Below are positions 53,865 through 62,433 of a stretch of 64,000 nucleotides of DNA, piece by piece. Position numbers and translations under genes: made by a program. The notes under the pieces were generated by a model, which was not told the origin of the DNA, did no database searches, and saw only the letters and a list, made by a program, of their open reading frames with translations. How positions within the stretch are numbered: the stretch's first letter is position 1; the number at the start of each line of letters is the position of its first letter. Source of the DNA: an uncultured Pelagibacteraceae bacterium (GTDB taxonomy: Bacteria; Pseudomonadota; Alphaproteobacteria; Pelagibacterales; Pelagibacteraceae); assembly GCA_902624885.1 (NCBI GenBank), contig CACNZU010000001.1:62001-126000 (forward strand), given 5' to 3'.

Positions 53865-55499
53865 ATGTTTGGCTTAAAAGTTGCCTATTATTATTTAGTA
53901 GCTATTCAAGTTACATTGATAAAGTTTTTAAAAAAAATCTATTTCACTACAAATCGTTATAATGACTCTTTAAAATCAAAAATTCCTGTTCAAGTTTATT
54001 TTAATCCTAATCCATACTTACTCTCTATAATTTCTCCGTATAAAAAAGAATCTTTTAAAATAAGTGATATAAACCCTTCAGAATTTTGGTTAGAAAATAA
54101 AAATAAAGATATCAAAAAATATCACAATTTTTTATGGCTAAATTTAATAGATAGAAAAATTGATGGAAAGATTATTCAAAAAGTAATTTATCTTTGGATG
54201 ATTAAGTATTCAAAATTTAAAAGAGAAGTTTGGGAAGCTTCCACTTTAAGCTCTAGAGTAATAAGTTGGATACTTAATATCGATATCATAATAAATAATG
54301 GAACATTTGACTTTAAAAAAAATTTTTTCCAAAATATTATTAGCCAATGTAATCATTTAAAGAAAAACTTCCGATATGAAAAAAATATTACTAAAAAGGC
54401 AGAGATTTTTACTGCTTTAATCTTGTCTGGTATTGTTTTTAAAGAGTATAAAGAAAATTATAACATTGCAATTTTTGAATTAGAAAAATTTGTTAAAGCA
54501 AACTTTGACAACAATGGTTTCCCTTTATCTCGAAACCCTGATGATCTTGTTTTTCTAACAAAGTATTTACTATTATGTAAAGAAACTATTAAAGAGGCTC
54601 AACAATATAGTCCTGAATTTTTAGATACTATTATTAAAAAAAACCTAGAATGTATAAAAAATATAAGGACTCCTTTAAATCAACTTCCTCTTTTTAATGG
54701 AGGAGCAGAAATTGATTTAACAAATTTAGATAAATATCTTGAAGGATTAAAAACAAACAAACAAAATATTTTTGGACAAATATTCCATTTAAAGTTTAAA
54801 CAACATGATTTGTACTTTGATATTGGCAGCCCACCACCTAAAAATTTTTCAAACAATTACCAATCAGGTCCACTTTCATTTGAATATTTTTTAGATGGAG
54901 TAAAAATTATTACAAATTGTGGGTTTGGTAAAAATATTTCCTCAAAAGCTGAATTAATAAGCAGACTTACCGCAAGTCAATCTACACTAACTATTAATGA
55001 TACTAGTATAACTAAATTTGAAAGAAATAAATTAGTAAATAGAATATACGGTAACTCAATAAAAAATTTTTTTAAAATTGATGACATAAAAATTAATAAT
55101 GATAAAAAATTTATTGGTTGTTCAGCGTCACATAACGGATATGAAAAAAATTTTAATTGCATTCATAAAAGAGAACTTTATTTTGATAATATAGATAATA
55201 GTTTTAAAGGAGTAGACCATATTTTAAAGAAAAGTGATGGCATACCTATTAGATATGTTTTAAGATTTCATTTAAATCCAGAACTTACTGCAGTTAAGAC
55301 GATGAGTGGTAACAGTGCTTTAATACAGATTTCAAAAAATAAATCTTTAATTTTTACTATTAAAGATGAAAATCTGGAAATTGAAAAAAGTATATTTTTA
55401 GGAGGAAAAAAAATTCTAGATAATACTTGTATAACAATCTCAGGTGATTTAGTTAATAAAAACAAATCTTTTAATTGGGAAATTAAAAAAAAAATATAA
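53865..55499 (+). CDS. Heparinase II/III family protein
   Basis: A 544-residue protein with an N-terminal alpha/alpha toroid-like helical half (WLNLIDRKIDGKIIQKVIYLWMIKYSKFKREVWEASTLSSRVISW) and a C-terminal beta-rich heparinase II/III domain beginning near GPLSFEYFLDGVKIITNCGFG. No convincing signal peptide is visible. It may degrade or remodel polysaccharide, but the family here is widespread in alphaproteobacteria near purH and is functionally untested. It overlaps purH by one base. Confidence 0.82.
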   Translation: MFGLKVAYYYLVAIQVTLIKFLKKIYFTTNRYNDSLKSKIPVQVYFNPNPYLLSIISPYKKESFKISDINPSEFWLENKNKDIKKYHNFLWLNLIDRKIDGKIIQKVIYLWMIKYSKFKREVWEASTLSSRVISWILNIDIIINNGTFDFKKNFFQNIISQCNHLKKNFRYEKNITKKAEIFTALILSGIVFKEYKENYNIAIFELEKFVKANFDNNGFPLSRNPDDLVFLTKYLLLCKETIKEAQQYSPEFLDTIIKKNLECIKNIRTPLNQLPLFNGGAEIDLTNLDKYLEGLKTNKQNIFGQIFHLKFKQHDLYFDIGSPPPKNFSNNYQSGPLSFEYFLDGVKIITNCGFGKNISSKAELISRLTASQSTLTINDTSITKFERNKLVNRIYGNSIKNFFKIDDIKINNDKKFIGCSASHNGYEKNFNCIHKRELYFDNIDNSFKGVDHILKKSDGIPIRYVLRFHLNPELTAVKTMSGNSALIQISKNKSLIFTIKDENLEIEKSIFLGGKKILDNTCITISGDLVNKNKSFNWEIKKKI

Positions 55500-57049
55500 T
55501 GAAATTAAAAATCAAAAATGCTTTAGTATCTGTTTCTGACAAGGATAAGATTACGTCTCTGTTAAAAGTTTTCAGGAAATACCGAATAAATATTATAAGT
55601 TCTGGTGGAACTTACAAAGAAATTAAACGATTAGGATACAAATGCACAGAGCTATCAGAGTATACTGGTTTTAAAGAAATGTTAGATGGAAGGGTTAAAA
55701 CACTTCACCCAAAAATACATGCTGGAATTTTGCACGATAGACAAAACAAAAGTCATACAAAAGAAATGTATAAAAATAACTTTCCTTCAATTGATTTAAT
55801 TATTGTAAATTTTTATCCATTTCAAAGATTAGTAACTGAGTCCAAAAATCCAAAAAAAATAATAGAAAATATAGATATTGGTGGGCCGACAATGGTTAGG
55901 GCTGCAGCCAAAAATTTTAAAAATGTTGCAATTTTAACAAATAAAAATGACTACAAAAATTTAATAGATGAACTTAAAAGACATAAAGGGAAGACAAGTC
56001 TTAAATTCAGAGAGACAATGTCTTCTAAGGCTTTCGGCTTAACTGCATATTATGATGCAATGATAGCAAACTGGTTTAATAAAAAGTTGAAAATTGAATT
56101 TCCTGAGAGAAAAACTATTTTTGGAAGAAAACTCAAAAAGTTAAGATATGGTGAAAATCCACATCAAGAAAGTTCTATTTATGTTAGTGATTATAACGAT
56201 AGAGAGCTAGGTTTTACACAATTACATGGGAAAGAGTTAAGTTATAATAATTACAATGATATGTTTTCATCATTAGAGATTTTAGATACTATAAAAGGAG
56301 ATTCAAGCACAATCATTACAAAGCATGCCAACCCATGCGGTGTATCAAAAAATAAAAATTCATTAATATCTTTCAAAAATGCTTTTGCATGTGATCCGAT
56401 AAGTGCGTTTGGGGGAGTGATAGCTTGTAATTATAAATTAAATAAAAAGATTGCTTTGGAAATGTCGAAAAATTTTCTTGAGGTAGTGCTAGCAAAAGGA
56501 TTTGATAAAGAAGCATTGAATATTTTGAAAAAGAAAAAGAATTTACGAATAATTGATATTTCTAAATATAAACTCAAGAATATTTCATCAATAAGAAATT
56601 TTGATAGATCTTTTATTCTCCAAAATAAAAATAAAATAATCCTAGACAAAAAAAAAATTAGGTGTGTAACTAAGCTTAAACCAAGTAAAAAAGAGCTGGC
56701 AGAAGTTGAGTTTGCGCTTAATATTTGTAAGTTTGTGAAATCAAATGCAATAGTTCTTTGCAATAATTTTTCTACTATTGGAATAGGTGCTGGTCAACCA
56801 AGCAGGCTTGATAGTTGTAAAATAGCTATTCAAAAAGCGAAGCAATTTAAAATTGATAAAATTAGAAATTCTATAGCAGCCTCAGACGCATTCTTTCCTT
56901 TTGAAGACGGTGTGAAAACTTTAATTAAAGCAGGTGTGAATATCATTGTTCAGCCTGGTGGATCAATTAGAGATAAAGAAGTAATAAATGCCGCTAACGC
57001 AGCAAAAATAAAAATGATCTTTACAGGGATAAGACACTTCAATCACTAA
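55499..57049 (+). CDS. purH: Bifunctional AICAR formyltransferase/IMP cyclohydrolase
   Basis: The 516-residue enzyme makes the last two purine steps. The N-terminal MGS-like IMP cyclohydrolase domain has VSVSDKDKITSLLK, SSGGTYKEIKRLGYKC and LDGRVKTLHPKIHAGIL. The C-terminal formyltransferase has LRYGENPHQESS, ITKHANPCGVS and SDAFFPFEDGV. It needs 10-formyl-THF, made by FolD at 38.4-39.3 kb. Its end overlaps phhB by 4 nt. Confidence 0.97.
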   Translation: MKLKIKNALVSVSDKDKITSLLKVFRKYRINIISSGGTYKEIKRLGYKCTELSEYTGFKEMLDGRVKTLHPKIHAGILHDRQNKSHTKEMYKNNFPSIDLIIVNFYPFQRLVTESKNPKKIIENIDIGGPTMVRAAAKNFKNVAILTNKNDYKNLIDELKRHKGKTSLKFRETMSSKAFGLTAYYDAMIANWFNKKLKIEFPERKTIFGRKLKKLRYGENPHQESSIYVSDYNDRELGFTQLHGKELSYNNYNDMFSSLEILDTIKGDSSTIITKHANPCGVSKNKNSLISFKNAFACDPISAFGGVIACNYKLNKKIALEMSKNFLEVVLAKGFDKEALNILKKKKNLRIIDISKYKLKNISSIRNFDRSFILQNKNKIILDKKKIRCVTKLKPSKKELAEVEFALNICKFVKSNAIVLCNNFSTIGIGAGQPSRLDSCKIAIQKAKQFKIDKIRNSIAASDAFFPFEDGVKTLIKAGVNIIVQPGGSIRDKEVINAANAAKIKMIFTGIRHFNH

Positions 57050-57381
57050 TTAATTTTGTCAATTTTGGCCGCTAAAATAAAATCACTCTCTGCTAAACCT
57101 TTAATAGCATGAGTAAAAATTTTAATTTTGCAATATCCCCAACCAAAAGATAGGTCTGGGTGATGATTTTCGTTTTCAGCAATTTCGCCAACTTTGTTTA
57201 TAAAGTTTTGACTTTCTTTAAAATTTTTAAAAGAAAATCCTTTGATTAAATAAAAGTTTCCGTCCTCACTTTTAACTTCCCATCCATTGATCTTTTTCAA
57301 ATATTTGTGAATCTCGCTTTTGTCAAACGCTGGTATATTTCCTTCACAAGGAACACATTTTTTATTTGCTAAGTCACTCAT
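57046..57381 (-). CDS. phhB: Pterin-4a-carbinolamine dehydratase
   Basis: Starting at the ATG at 57381 the protein has 111 residues: MSDLANKKCVPCEGNIPAF, INGWEVKSEDGNFYLIKGFSFKNF and the active-site region NENHHPDLSFGWGYCKIKIFTHAIKGL. A longer reading begins within the tRNA gene and is rejected. The start is only 6 nt from the encoded CCA of the tRNA-Gly, so the tRNA is effectively its leader. It dehydrates 4a-hydroxytetrahydropterin, yet no phenylalanine hydroxylase is in this window. Confidence 0.92.
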   Translation of the reverse strand: MSDLANKKCVPCEGNIPAFDKSEIHKYLKKINGWEVKSEDGNFYLIKGFSFKNFKESQNFINKVGEIAENENHHPDLSFGWGYCKIKIFTHAIKGLAESDFILAAKIDKIN

Positions 57382-57387
57382 TTTAAA

Positions 57388-57462
57388 TGGAGCGGGCAAA
57401 GGGACTTGAACCCTCGACCTTCTCGTTGGCAACGAGACGCTCTACCACTGAGCTATGCCCGC
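57388..57462 (-). tRNA. tRNA-Gly (GCC)
   Basis: The minus strand folds into a complete tRNA. The 7-bp acceptor GCGGGCA/TGCCCGC is at 57456-57462 and 57392-57398. The D arm is GCTC..GAGC. The anticodon arm is TCTCG-TTGCCAA-CGAGA with anticodon GCC, and the T arm contains GGTTCAAGTCC. CCA is encoded (57388-57390). It decodes GGC/GGU glycine codons. Confidence 0.97.
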
Positions 57463-57547
57463 ACTTTTGAAGAAGTATAATATACCATACTTAGAATGGT
57501 CAACCTTAATAAAATGTCACTACCACATAAGTAAAATTTTTATTATA

Positions 57548-58174
57548 ATGGTTAATATGAAAACTTTTCCAAGTGTAATTCCAGTTTTTCCATTAAGTGG
57601 GGTAATCTATTTTCCTAAAACAAATCTCCCATTAAACATATTTGAACAAAGATATTTGGATTTAGTGAATGACACTTACAGTAAAGATAAGCTTATGGGC
57701 ATGGTTCAGTCTCAAAGAGAGGGAAATGAAGTTTATAAAGTAGGGTGCCTTGGAAAAATTAGTGATTTGCAAAAAAGTAAGGATGGTAGAATTCTTATAA
57801 ATCTCACCGGAATAACAAGGTTCAATATCTTACAAGAAGTGCAAAACAAAAAATTATATAGGGAATTCAAAGTTGATTATAAAAGATATGAGCAAGATTT
57901 AAACGAGAATACGGATGATCAAAATACTGAAGGTCTTATGAACAAGGCCAAAATATTTTTTAAAAAAAATGGTTTATTATTAAATTGGAGAGAATTTGAG
58001 AAATTAGATAAAACTCAAAGAATTAATACTTTATCAATGATTTCACCAGTCACAAACGAGGAAAAGCAGAAACTTTTGGAGTCACTTACTGTTAAAGATA
58101 AAATAAATACTTTAGAAAACATAATTAGTTTTTATCTTTATGACGTAAATTTTAATAACCAAACTATTCAGTAA
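57548..58174 (+). CDS. LON substrate-binding domain protein
   Basis: The ATG at 57548 gives 208 residues; the open frame extends upstream into the tRNA-Gly region but that part is not coding. The domain starts PSVIPVFPLSGVIYFPKTNLPLNIFEQRYLDLVNDTY, the N-terminal (substrate-recognition) LON domain, with GCLGKISDLQKSKDGRILINLTGITRF following. No ATPase or protease domain is present. Such stand-alone LAN proteins are common in alphaproteobacteria and their function is not established. Convergent with rho across 1 nt. Confidence 0.9.
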   Translation: MVNMKTFPSVIPVFPLSGVIYFPKTNLPLNIFEQRYLDLVNDTYSKDKLMGMVQSQREGNEVYKVGCLGKISDLQKSKDGRILINLTGITRFNILQEVQNKKLYREFKVDYKRYEQDLNENTDDQNTEGLMNKAKIFFKKNGLLLNWREFEKLDKTQRINTLSMISPVTNEEKQKLLESLTVKDKINTLENIISFYLYDVNFNNQTIQ

Positions 58175-58175
58175 A

Positions 58176-59450
58176 TTAATTAGCAGATTTGTTCATAGAG
58201 TCAAAAAAATCTGAATTATTTTTTGTATTTTTTAGTTTTGATATTAAAAATTCAATACCATCCATTGTTCCCATAGGACTAATTATTCTTCTTAAAACAT
58301 TCATTTTTGATAGTTCATCTTTAGCAAATAACAATTCTTCTCTCCGTGTGCCAGATCTTGTAATATCAAGAGCCGGATAAATTCTTTTATCAGCGACTTT
58401 CCTATCAAGGATCAATTCTGAATTACCGGTTCCTTTAAATTCCTCAAAAATAACTTCGTCCATTCTACTTCCTGTGTCTATTAAAGCAGTTGAGATTATT
58501 GTTAAAGATCCTCCCTCTTCTACGTTTCTAGCTGCTCCAAAAAATCTCTTAGGTCTCTGAAGTGCGTTTGCATCAACACCTCCGGTGAGAACTTTACCAG
58601 AGCTAGGTATTACTGCATTGTATGCCCTTCCAAGTCTAGTAATAGAATCTAACAATATTACAACATCTTTTTTGTGTTCTACTAATCTCTTAGCTTTTTC
58701 AATTACCATTTCAGCAACAGCTACGTGCCTTGATGCTGGTTCATCGAAAGTTGAGGCAACTACCTCGCCTTTAACAGATCTTTGCATGTCTGTAACTTCT
58801 TCAGGTCTTTCATCAATCAATAATACCATTAAATAACATTCTGGATGGTTAGCAGTAATTGACTGAGCGATGTTTTGAAGGATAATTGTCTTACCCGCTC
58901 TTGGAGGGGAAACTATTAAAGATCTTTGACCTTTTCCTATTGGGCTCACAAGGTCAATAAGTCTTGCTGTATTATCTGGTTTTTTTTCAACTTTAGTTGA
59001 CTCTACCTCTAATTTAATTCTTTCGTTAGGGTAAAGTGGAGTTAAATTATCGAAAGCAATTTTATTTTTTCCTTTATCTGGATTATCAAAATTTATTTTA
59101 TTAACTTTCAAGAGAGCAAAATATCTCTCAGCATCTTTTGGACCTCTTATTTCTCCTTCTACAGAGTCCCCCGTCCTCAAACCAAACCTTCTTATTTGGC
59201 TAGGACTTACATAAATATCATCGGGGCCAGGAAGATAATTGGACTCGATGGCTCTTAAAAAGCCGAAGCCATCTTGTAATACTTCTAAAACTCCAGTTGC
59301 AGTGATTTGTTCATTTTTTTCTGCTAATTTCTTTAAAATAGCGAAGAGTATTTCCTGTTTACGAAGTGTACTAGGATTTTCAATACCAAGCTTTTCGGCT
59401 TCGCTAATAAGCTCCGCAGGATTTTTTTGCTTTAATTCTTGTAAATTCAT
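58176..59450 (-). CDS. rho: Transcription termination factor Rho
   Basis: The 424-residue hexameric RNA helicase has the N-terminal Rho_N helix region, RNA-binding [18 protein letters not shown], the Q-loop and P-loop ([15 protein letters not shown] near 180-194), Walker [17 protein letters not shown] and the Arg finger [12 protein letters not shown] basal promoter-like TTGAAA-N16-TATATT lies upstream at 59482-59509. It sits next to hemG-hemH-hemE, as in other alphaproteobacteria near the origin. Confidence 0.98.
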   Translation of the reverse strand: MNLQELKQKNPAELISEAEKLGIENPSTLRKQEILFAILKKLAEKNEQITATGVLEVLQDGFGFLRAIESNYLPGPDDIYVSPSQIRRFGLRTGDSVEGEIRGPKDAERYFALLKVNKINFDNPDKGKNKIAFDNLTPLYPNERIKLEVESTKVEKKPDNTARLIDLVSPIGKGQRSLIVSPPRAGKTIILQNIAQSITANHPECYLMVLLIDERPEEVTDMQRSVKGEVVASTFDEPASRHVAVAEMVIEKAKRLVEHKKDVVILLDSITRLGRAYNAVIPSSGKVLTGGVDANALQRPKRFFGAARNVEEGGSLTIISTALIDTGSRMDEVIFEEFKGTGNSELILDRKVADKRIYPALDITRSGTRREELLFAKDELSKMNVLRRIISPMGTMDGIEFLISKLKNTKNNSDFFDSMNKSAN

Positions 59451-59481
59451 GTGATTGTTTATTTTTAAGGCGTGTATTAAA

Positions 59482-59509
59482 AATATATGTTTTTTTTTAA
59501 GAATTTCAA
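59482..59509 (-). promoter_or_regulatory. Possible sigma-70 promoter of rho
   Basis: On the minus strand TTGAAA (59504-59509) is followed by a 16-bp spacer and TATATT (59482-59487), about 32 bp before the rho start. The hexamers match 5 of 6 consensus bases each. In such AT-rich DNA chance matches are common, so this is only a candidate. The rest of the 183-bp gap 59451-59633 shows no other feature. Confidence 0.3.
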
Positions 59510-59633
59510 GCCTGAGATTTAGTTAAATTTTCAAAAAATAGGTGTAAATTTAGCTATTTATGGATTTAGGTATTAAAATGTTAAAAAATCTTACAAAAAA
59601 TCAGAAATCTCGAATATTTTTAATTAATTTTTT

Positions 59634-60155
59634 TTATATTTCGTCAAACTCCTTTATGAATTTTCTCACACTATGCCAATCGGTAAACTCATAAGTATTA
59701 TTTGTGTTCGTGGGTCCGCTTGTAATAAACATTATAAATCTTATAACGCTTCTGTTAATAAAGCCCAATTTGGGATAGTCTATTTTCCCAGCAAATACAC
59801 CAAGTTTTTTTGGTAGCCAATTACTTTTTTTTAAAAATTTTCTAATGTAAGGATTAGTGTCAGGAGTATTTTTCTCAGGCTTACGTGCAACAACATTTAC
59901 TGAAAAAAATGCGCTCTTTTTTTTATCTAAAATATATTTGTTATTTTGAATAAATTTATAAACTCTTGGATTGTGTCTTCCATATCTAATGCTTGCACCG
60001 ATTATTATATTTTCATATTTTTCTACCTCTTTATGAAATGCTTCGTCCAAAGAGATAATTTCATATGAGCTTTTGTTGATAGAGTTATTTTTTAATGTTT
60101 CACAAATCTTTTTAGTCTGACCGTCAGTTGATGAATAAATTATTAGAGAATTCAT
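59634..60155 (-). CDS. hemG: Menaquinone-dependent protoporphyrinogen oxidase (HemG, flavodoxin-like)
   Basis: The 173-residue flavodoxin-fold protein matches HemG closely: LIIYSSTDGQTKKICETL at the FMN phosphate loop (4-21), IIIGASIRYGRHNP, AFFSVNVVARKPEKNTPDTNPYIRKFL and the C-terminal RFIMFITSGPTN...EFTDW. HemG oxidises protoporphyrinogen IX to protoporphyrin IX and passes electrons to a quinone. It is 6 nt from hemH, its product's next enzyme. Most alphaproteobacteria use the unrelated HemJ at this position. Confidence 0.93.
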   Translation of the reverse strand: MNSLIIYSSTDGQTKKICETLKNNSINKSSYEIISLDEAFHKEVEKYENIIIGASIRYGRHNPRVYKFIQNNKYILDKKKSAFFSVNVVARKPEKNTPDTNPYIRKFLKKSNWLPKKLGVFAGKIDYPKLGFINRSVIRFIMFITSGPTNTNNTYEFTDWHSVRKFIKEFDEI

Positions 60156-60161
60156 TTCTAT

Positions 60162-61157
60162 TTAATAAATATGTTTTTTTAAAAGATATTCAAGCAAGTC
60201 TATATGTGGGTAACTATCGTTTAGACATGGCACAAGATCAAAATTTTCTCCTCCACTTTTTATAAAACTTTCCCTTCCAGCCATGTTTATTTCCTCTAAA
60301 GTTTCTACACAATCGGATGCAAAACCTGGACAAATAATAAGTAAATTTTTTATCCCTTTTTTTGGTAAATCTTCTAATGTTTTATCTGTATATGGCTTCA
60401 ACCATTCTTGAGGTCCGAATCTTGATTGAAATGTAGTTTTGATCTCAATTTTACGAAATTTTTCATTCATTAATCTTGTAGTCTTTTGACAGTAGCATTG
60501 ATAAGGATCTCCTTTATCAAAGTAGGATTTTGGAATTCCGTGGTATGAGGAAATAATTAAATCTGGCTTCCAATTTATTTCTTTAATTTTTGTTTCAATG
60601 CTTCCTACTAGAGCATCTATATACTTCGGCTCACTTTCATAATGCGGTATAATCTGTAGGCTTGGTTGCCACCTCATTCTCATTAAAGATCTATATACCT
60701 CGTCACAAACTGTTGCGGTTGTTGCTGCAGCGTACTGGGGATATAGAGGTAAAATAATTATATGCTCACAACCGCTATCCTTAAGTTTAATTAAACGTGA
60801 ATTAATGCTTGGATTGCCATAACGCATCGCAAAATCTACCATTAATCTGTCGCTACCGATCCTGCCATTAAGTTTTTTTGCCTGCTCCCTTGTAAAAAAT
60901 AATAGTGGTGATTCATTATTTTCTTTTCGCCAGATTTTTTTATATGCTTTAGCAGTTTTTGCAGGTCTGAAGGTTAATATAAACAGATTTAATATTATTT
61001 GCCAAATTATTGGATTTACTTCTATAACTCTTCTGTCTGATAGAAATTCTCTCAAATATTTTCTAATATCCCACCAATTTGTTGAATCTGGAGTTCCAAG
61101 ATTAATGATAAGAACACCGGTTTTGCCAAATTTTACTTCTGGGTGATCTTTATTCAT
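60162..61157 (-). CDS. hemH: Ferrochelatase
   Basis: The 331-residue enzyme inserts Fe2+ into protoporphyrin IX. GVLIINLGTPDSTNWWDIRKYLREFLSD at 14-41, IILPLYPQYAAATTAT and the active-site His in SYHGIPKSYFDKGDPY are present, followed by TFQSRFGPQEWLKPYT and CPGFASDCVETLEEI. It overlaps hemE by 8 nt. Confidence 0.97.
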   Translation of the reverse strand: MNKDHPEVKFGKTGVLIINLGTPDSTNWWDIRKYLREFLSDRRVIEVNPIIWQIILNLFILTFRPAKTAKAYKKIWRKENNESPLLFFTREQAKKLNGRIGSDRLMVDFAMRYGNPSINSRLIKLKDSGCEHIIILPLYPQYAAATTATVCDEVYRSLMRMRWQPSLQIIPHYESEPKYIDALVGSIETKIKEINWKPDLIISSYHGIPKSYFDKGDPYQCYCQKTTRLMNEKFRKIEIKTTFQSRFGPQEWLKPYTDKTLEDLPKKGIKNLLIICPGFASDCVETLEEINMAGRESFIKSGGENFDLVPCLNDSYPHIDLLEYLLKKHIY

Positions 61158-62160
61158 TATAATTCCTATAAAAATTAATTAACATTTTTACTTTATCAGG
61201 ATCTGTTTCTGGAAGTAAACCATGTCCAAGATTGAAAACGTATGGAATATCTTTAAAAGCTTTTATGTATTTCGTCGCTACCTCTAAAATAACTTCGTCA
61301 GTTTGCAATAAAATCTTTGGATCTAAACCTCCTTGGATAACAACGTTCTTTAGATTATTTTTAGCCCACTGAGGATCTAGTTCGGCGTCTAAATTAATTC
61401 CGTCTGGTCTAACAAAATTATTAAATACTTCGTAATTCTTTTTTAATCCTTTTGGAAAACAAATGGTTGCTATTTTATTACTTCTGCAAAAATCAACAAT
61501 TTTTTTATTTGGAACATAACAAAAATCTTTAATATCTTTTTCTGGTATTAGACCTGCCCAAGAGTCAAAAATTTGAACTACGTCTGCTCCTGCATTTATT
61601 TGATTTTCAATATGTGTGCACAGATAACCATTCAATTCTAAGAGTATTTCATTAAACTGTGTTTTGTACTTATTATATTTATTTAAATCTAACCTATTAT
61701 TATGTTTCTTTAACCCTAACATATAAATTAAAAGGGTCCATGGTGCTCCAATAAAACAAATTAATGATTTTTCTTTTTCTAACTTTTTTCTTGTTATTTC
61801 AATAGCTTTGTAAACTGGGTTTAATTTTTTTGAAAATTTTTCTTTATTATTTTTATTAAGAGACTCTATTCTAAATTCATTTAGTTTAGGTCCTTCTTTT
61901 TTTGTAAAAGTAATATTTTGTCCTAATGCATATGGTGTCATTAGAATATCAGAGAAAATTATCGCTGAATCTAAGTTATATCTCTTTATTGGTTGTAGTG
62001 TAATTTCTGAACTTAAATTACTATTCAAACAAAGTTTAATAAAATCTTTATTTTTTTTTCTAATTTCTCTAAATTCAGGTAAATATCTTCCTGCTTGTCT
62101 CATAAACCAAACAGATTTGCAAGAAATCTTGTTTGTTAAAATTTTTTTAAGGTTACTCAT
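61150..62160 (-). CDS. hemE: Uroporphyrinogen decarboxylase
   Basis: The 336-residue enzyme makes coproporphyrinogen III. SVWFMRQAGRYLPEFREIR at 16-34 carries the catalytic Arg residues, AIIFSDILMTPYALGQ has the Asp, and VVQIFDSWAGLIP and FNLGHGLLPETDPDKV end the barrel. It is the first gene to the left of the origin region and is transcribed away from it. Confidence 0.97.
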   Translation of the reverse strand: MSNLKKILTNKISCKSVWFMRQAGRYLPEFREIRKKNKDFIKLCLNSNLSSEITLQPIKRYNLDSAIIFSDILMTPYALGQNITFTKKEGPKLNEFRIESLNKNNKEKFSKKLNPVYKAIEITRKKLEKEKSLICFIGAPWTLLIYMLGLKKHNNRLDLNKYNKYKTQFNEILLELNGYLCTHIENQINAGADVVQIFDSWAGLIPEKDIKDFCYVPNKKIVDFCRSNKIATICFPKGLKKNYEVFNNFVRPDGINLDAELDPQWAKNNLKNVVIQGGLDPKILLQTDEVILEVATKYIKAFKDIPYVFNLGHGLLPETDPDKVKMLINFYRNYNE

Positions 62161-62226
62161 AATTAATAAAAAGTTTTTATAAATTTTGTTAAAGTAGTAG
62201 GTCCTGTTTAATATTGTTATAACTTT

Positions 62227-62248
62227 TTATACATATCTTATACATATC
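62227..62248 (+). repeat. Tandem 11-bp DnaA-box-like repeat
   Basis: TTATACATATC is repeated twice with no gap, so the two boxes sit one helical turn apart on the same face of DNA. Each begins with a one-mismatch DnaA box. This is the clearest repeat in the proposed origin. Confidence 0.7.
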
Positions 62249-62366
62249 AAGCTTAATAACTTTCTAAAAAAATGCCTATATAGTTGACTTTATTAACCTT
62301 ATAAACACCAAAAACATAACATTATTAACATCTGATAAAATGTTCAAATAATGTTAATTATTGTTA

Positions 62367-62403
62367 GCTTTTTTTCACCACTGATTAAAATAGGTGAAAA
62401 AGC
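62367..62403. repeat. Inverted repeat before ppsR
   Basis: The arms GCTTTTTTTCACC (62367-62379) and GGTGAAAAAGC (62393-62403) pair over 11 bp with two extra T in the left arm and a 13-nt loop, ending 30 bp before the ppsR start. It could be an operator, an RNA hairpin in the ppsR leader, or part of the origin. No T run follows, so it is not a clear terminator. Confidence 0.5.
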
Positions 62404-62433
62404 ATTATATATTAATTATTTATTAACAAAGAT

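Larger units (their letters stand above)
62161..62433. other. oriC: Probable chromosomal replication origin (hemE/RP001 oriC)
   Basis: This 273-bp gap, the longest non-coding stretch in the window, lies between hemE and the RP001/ppsR homologue, the known oriC position in Caulobacter and Rickettsia. It is extremely AT-rich. It holds a perfect tandem 11-mer TTATACATATC x2 (62227-62248); TTATACATA differs from the DnaA box TTATNCACA at one base. TTATAAACA (62299-62307) is another one-mismatch box. An 8-bp inverted pair ATTAACAT/ATGTTAAT brackets 62325-62357. A TTAA-N7-TAAA, near the CtrA motif, lies at 62325-62339. Genes on both sides point away from it. Confidence 0.8.

Noticed and set aside
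57382..57432. Longer phhB reading starting inside the tRNA
   Set aside because: The first 17 residues are translated tRNA sequence and the family start fits the ATG at 57381.
57455..57547. Longer LON-domain protein starting in the tRNA region
   Set aside because: The extra 31 residues have no family similarity and overlap the tRNA acceptor end; the ATG at 57548 fits the domain.
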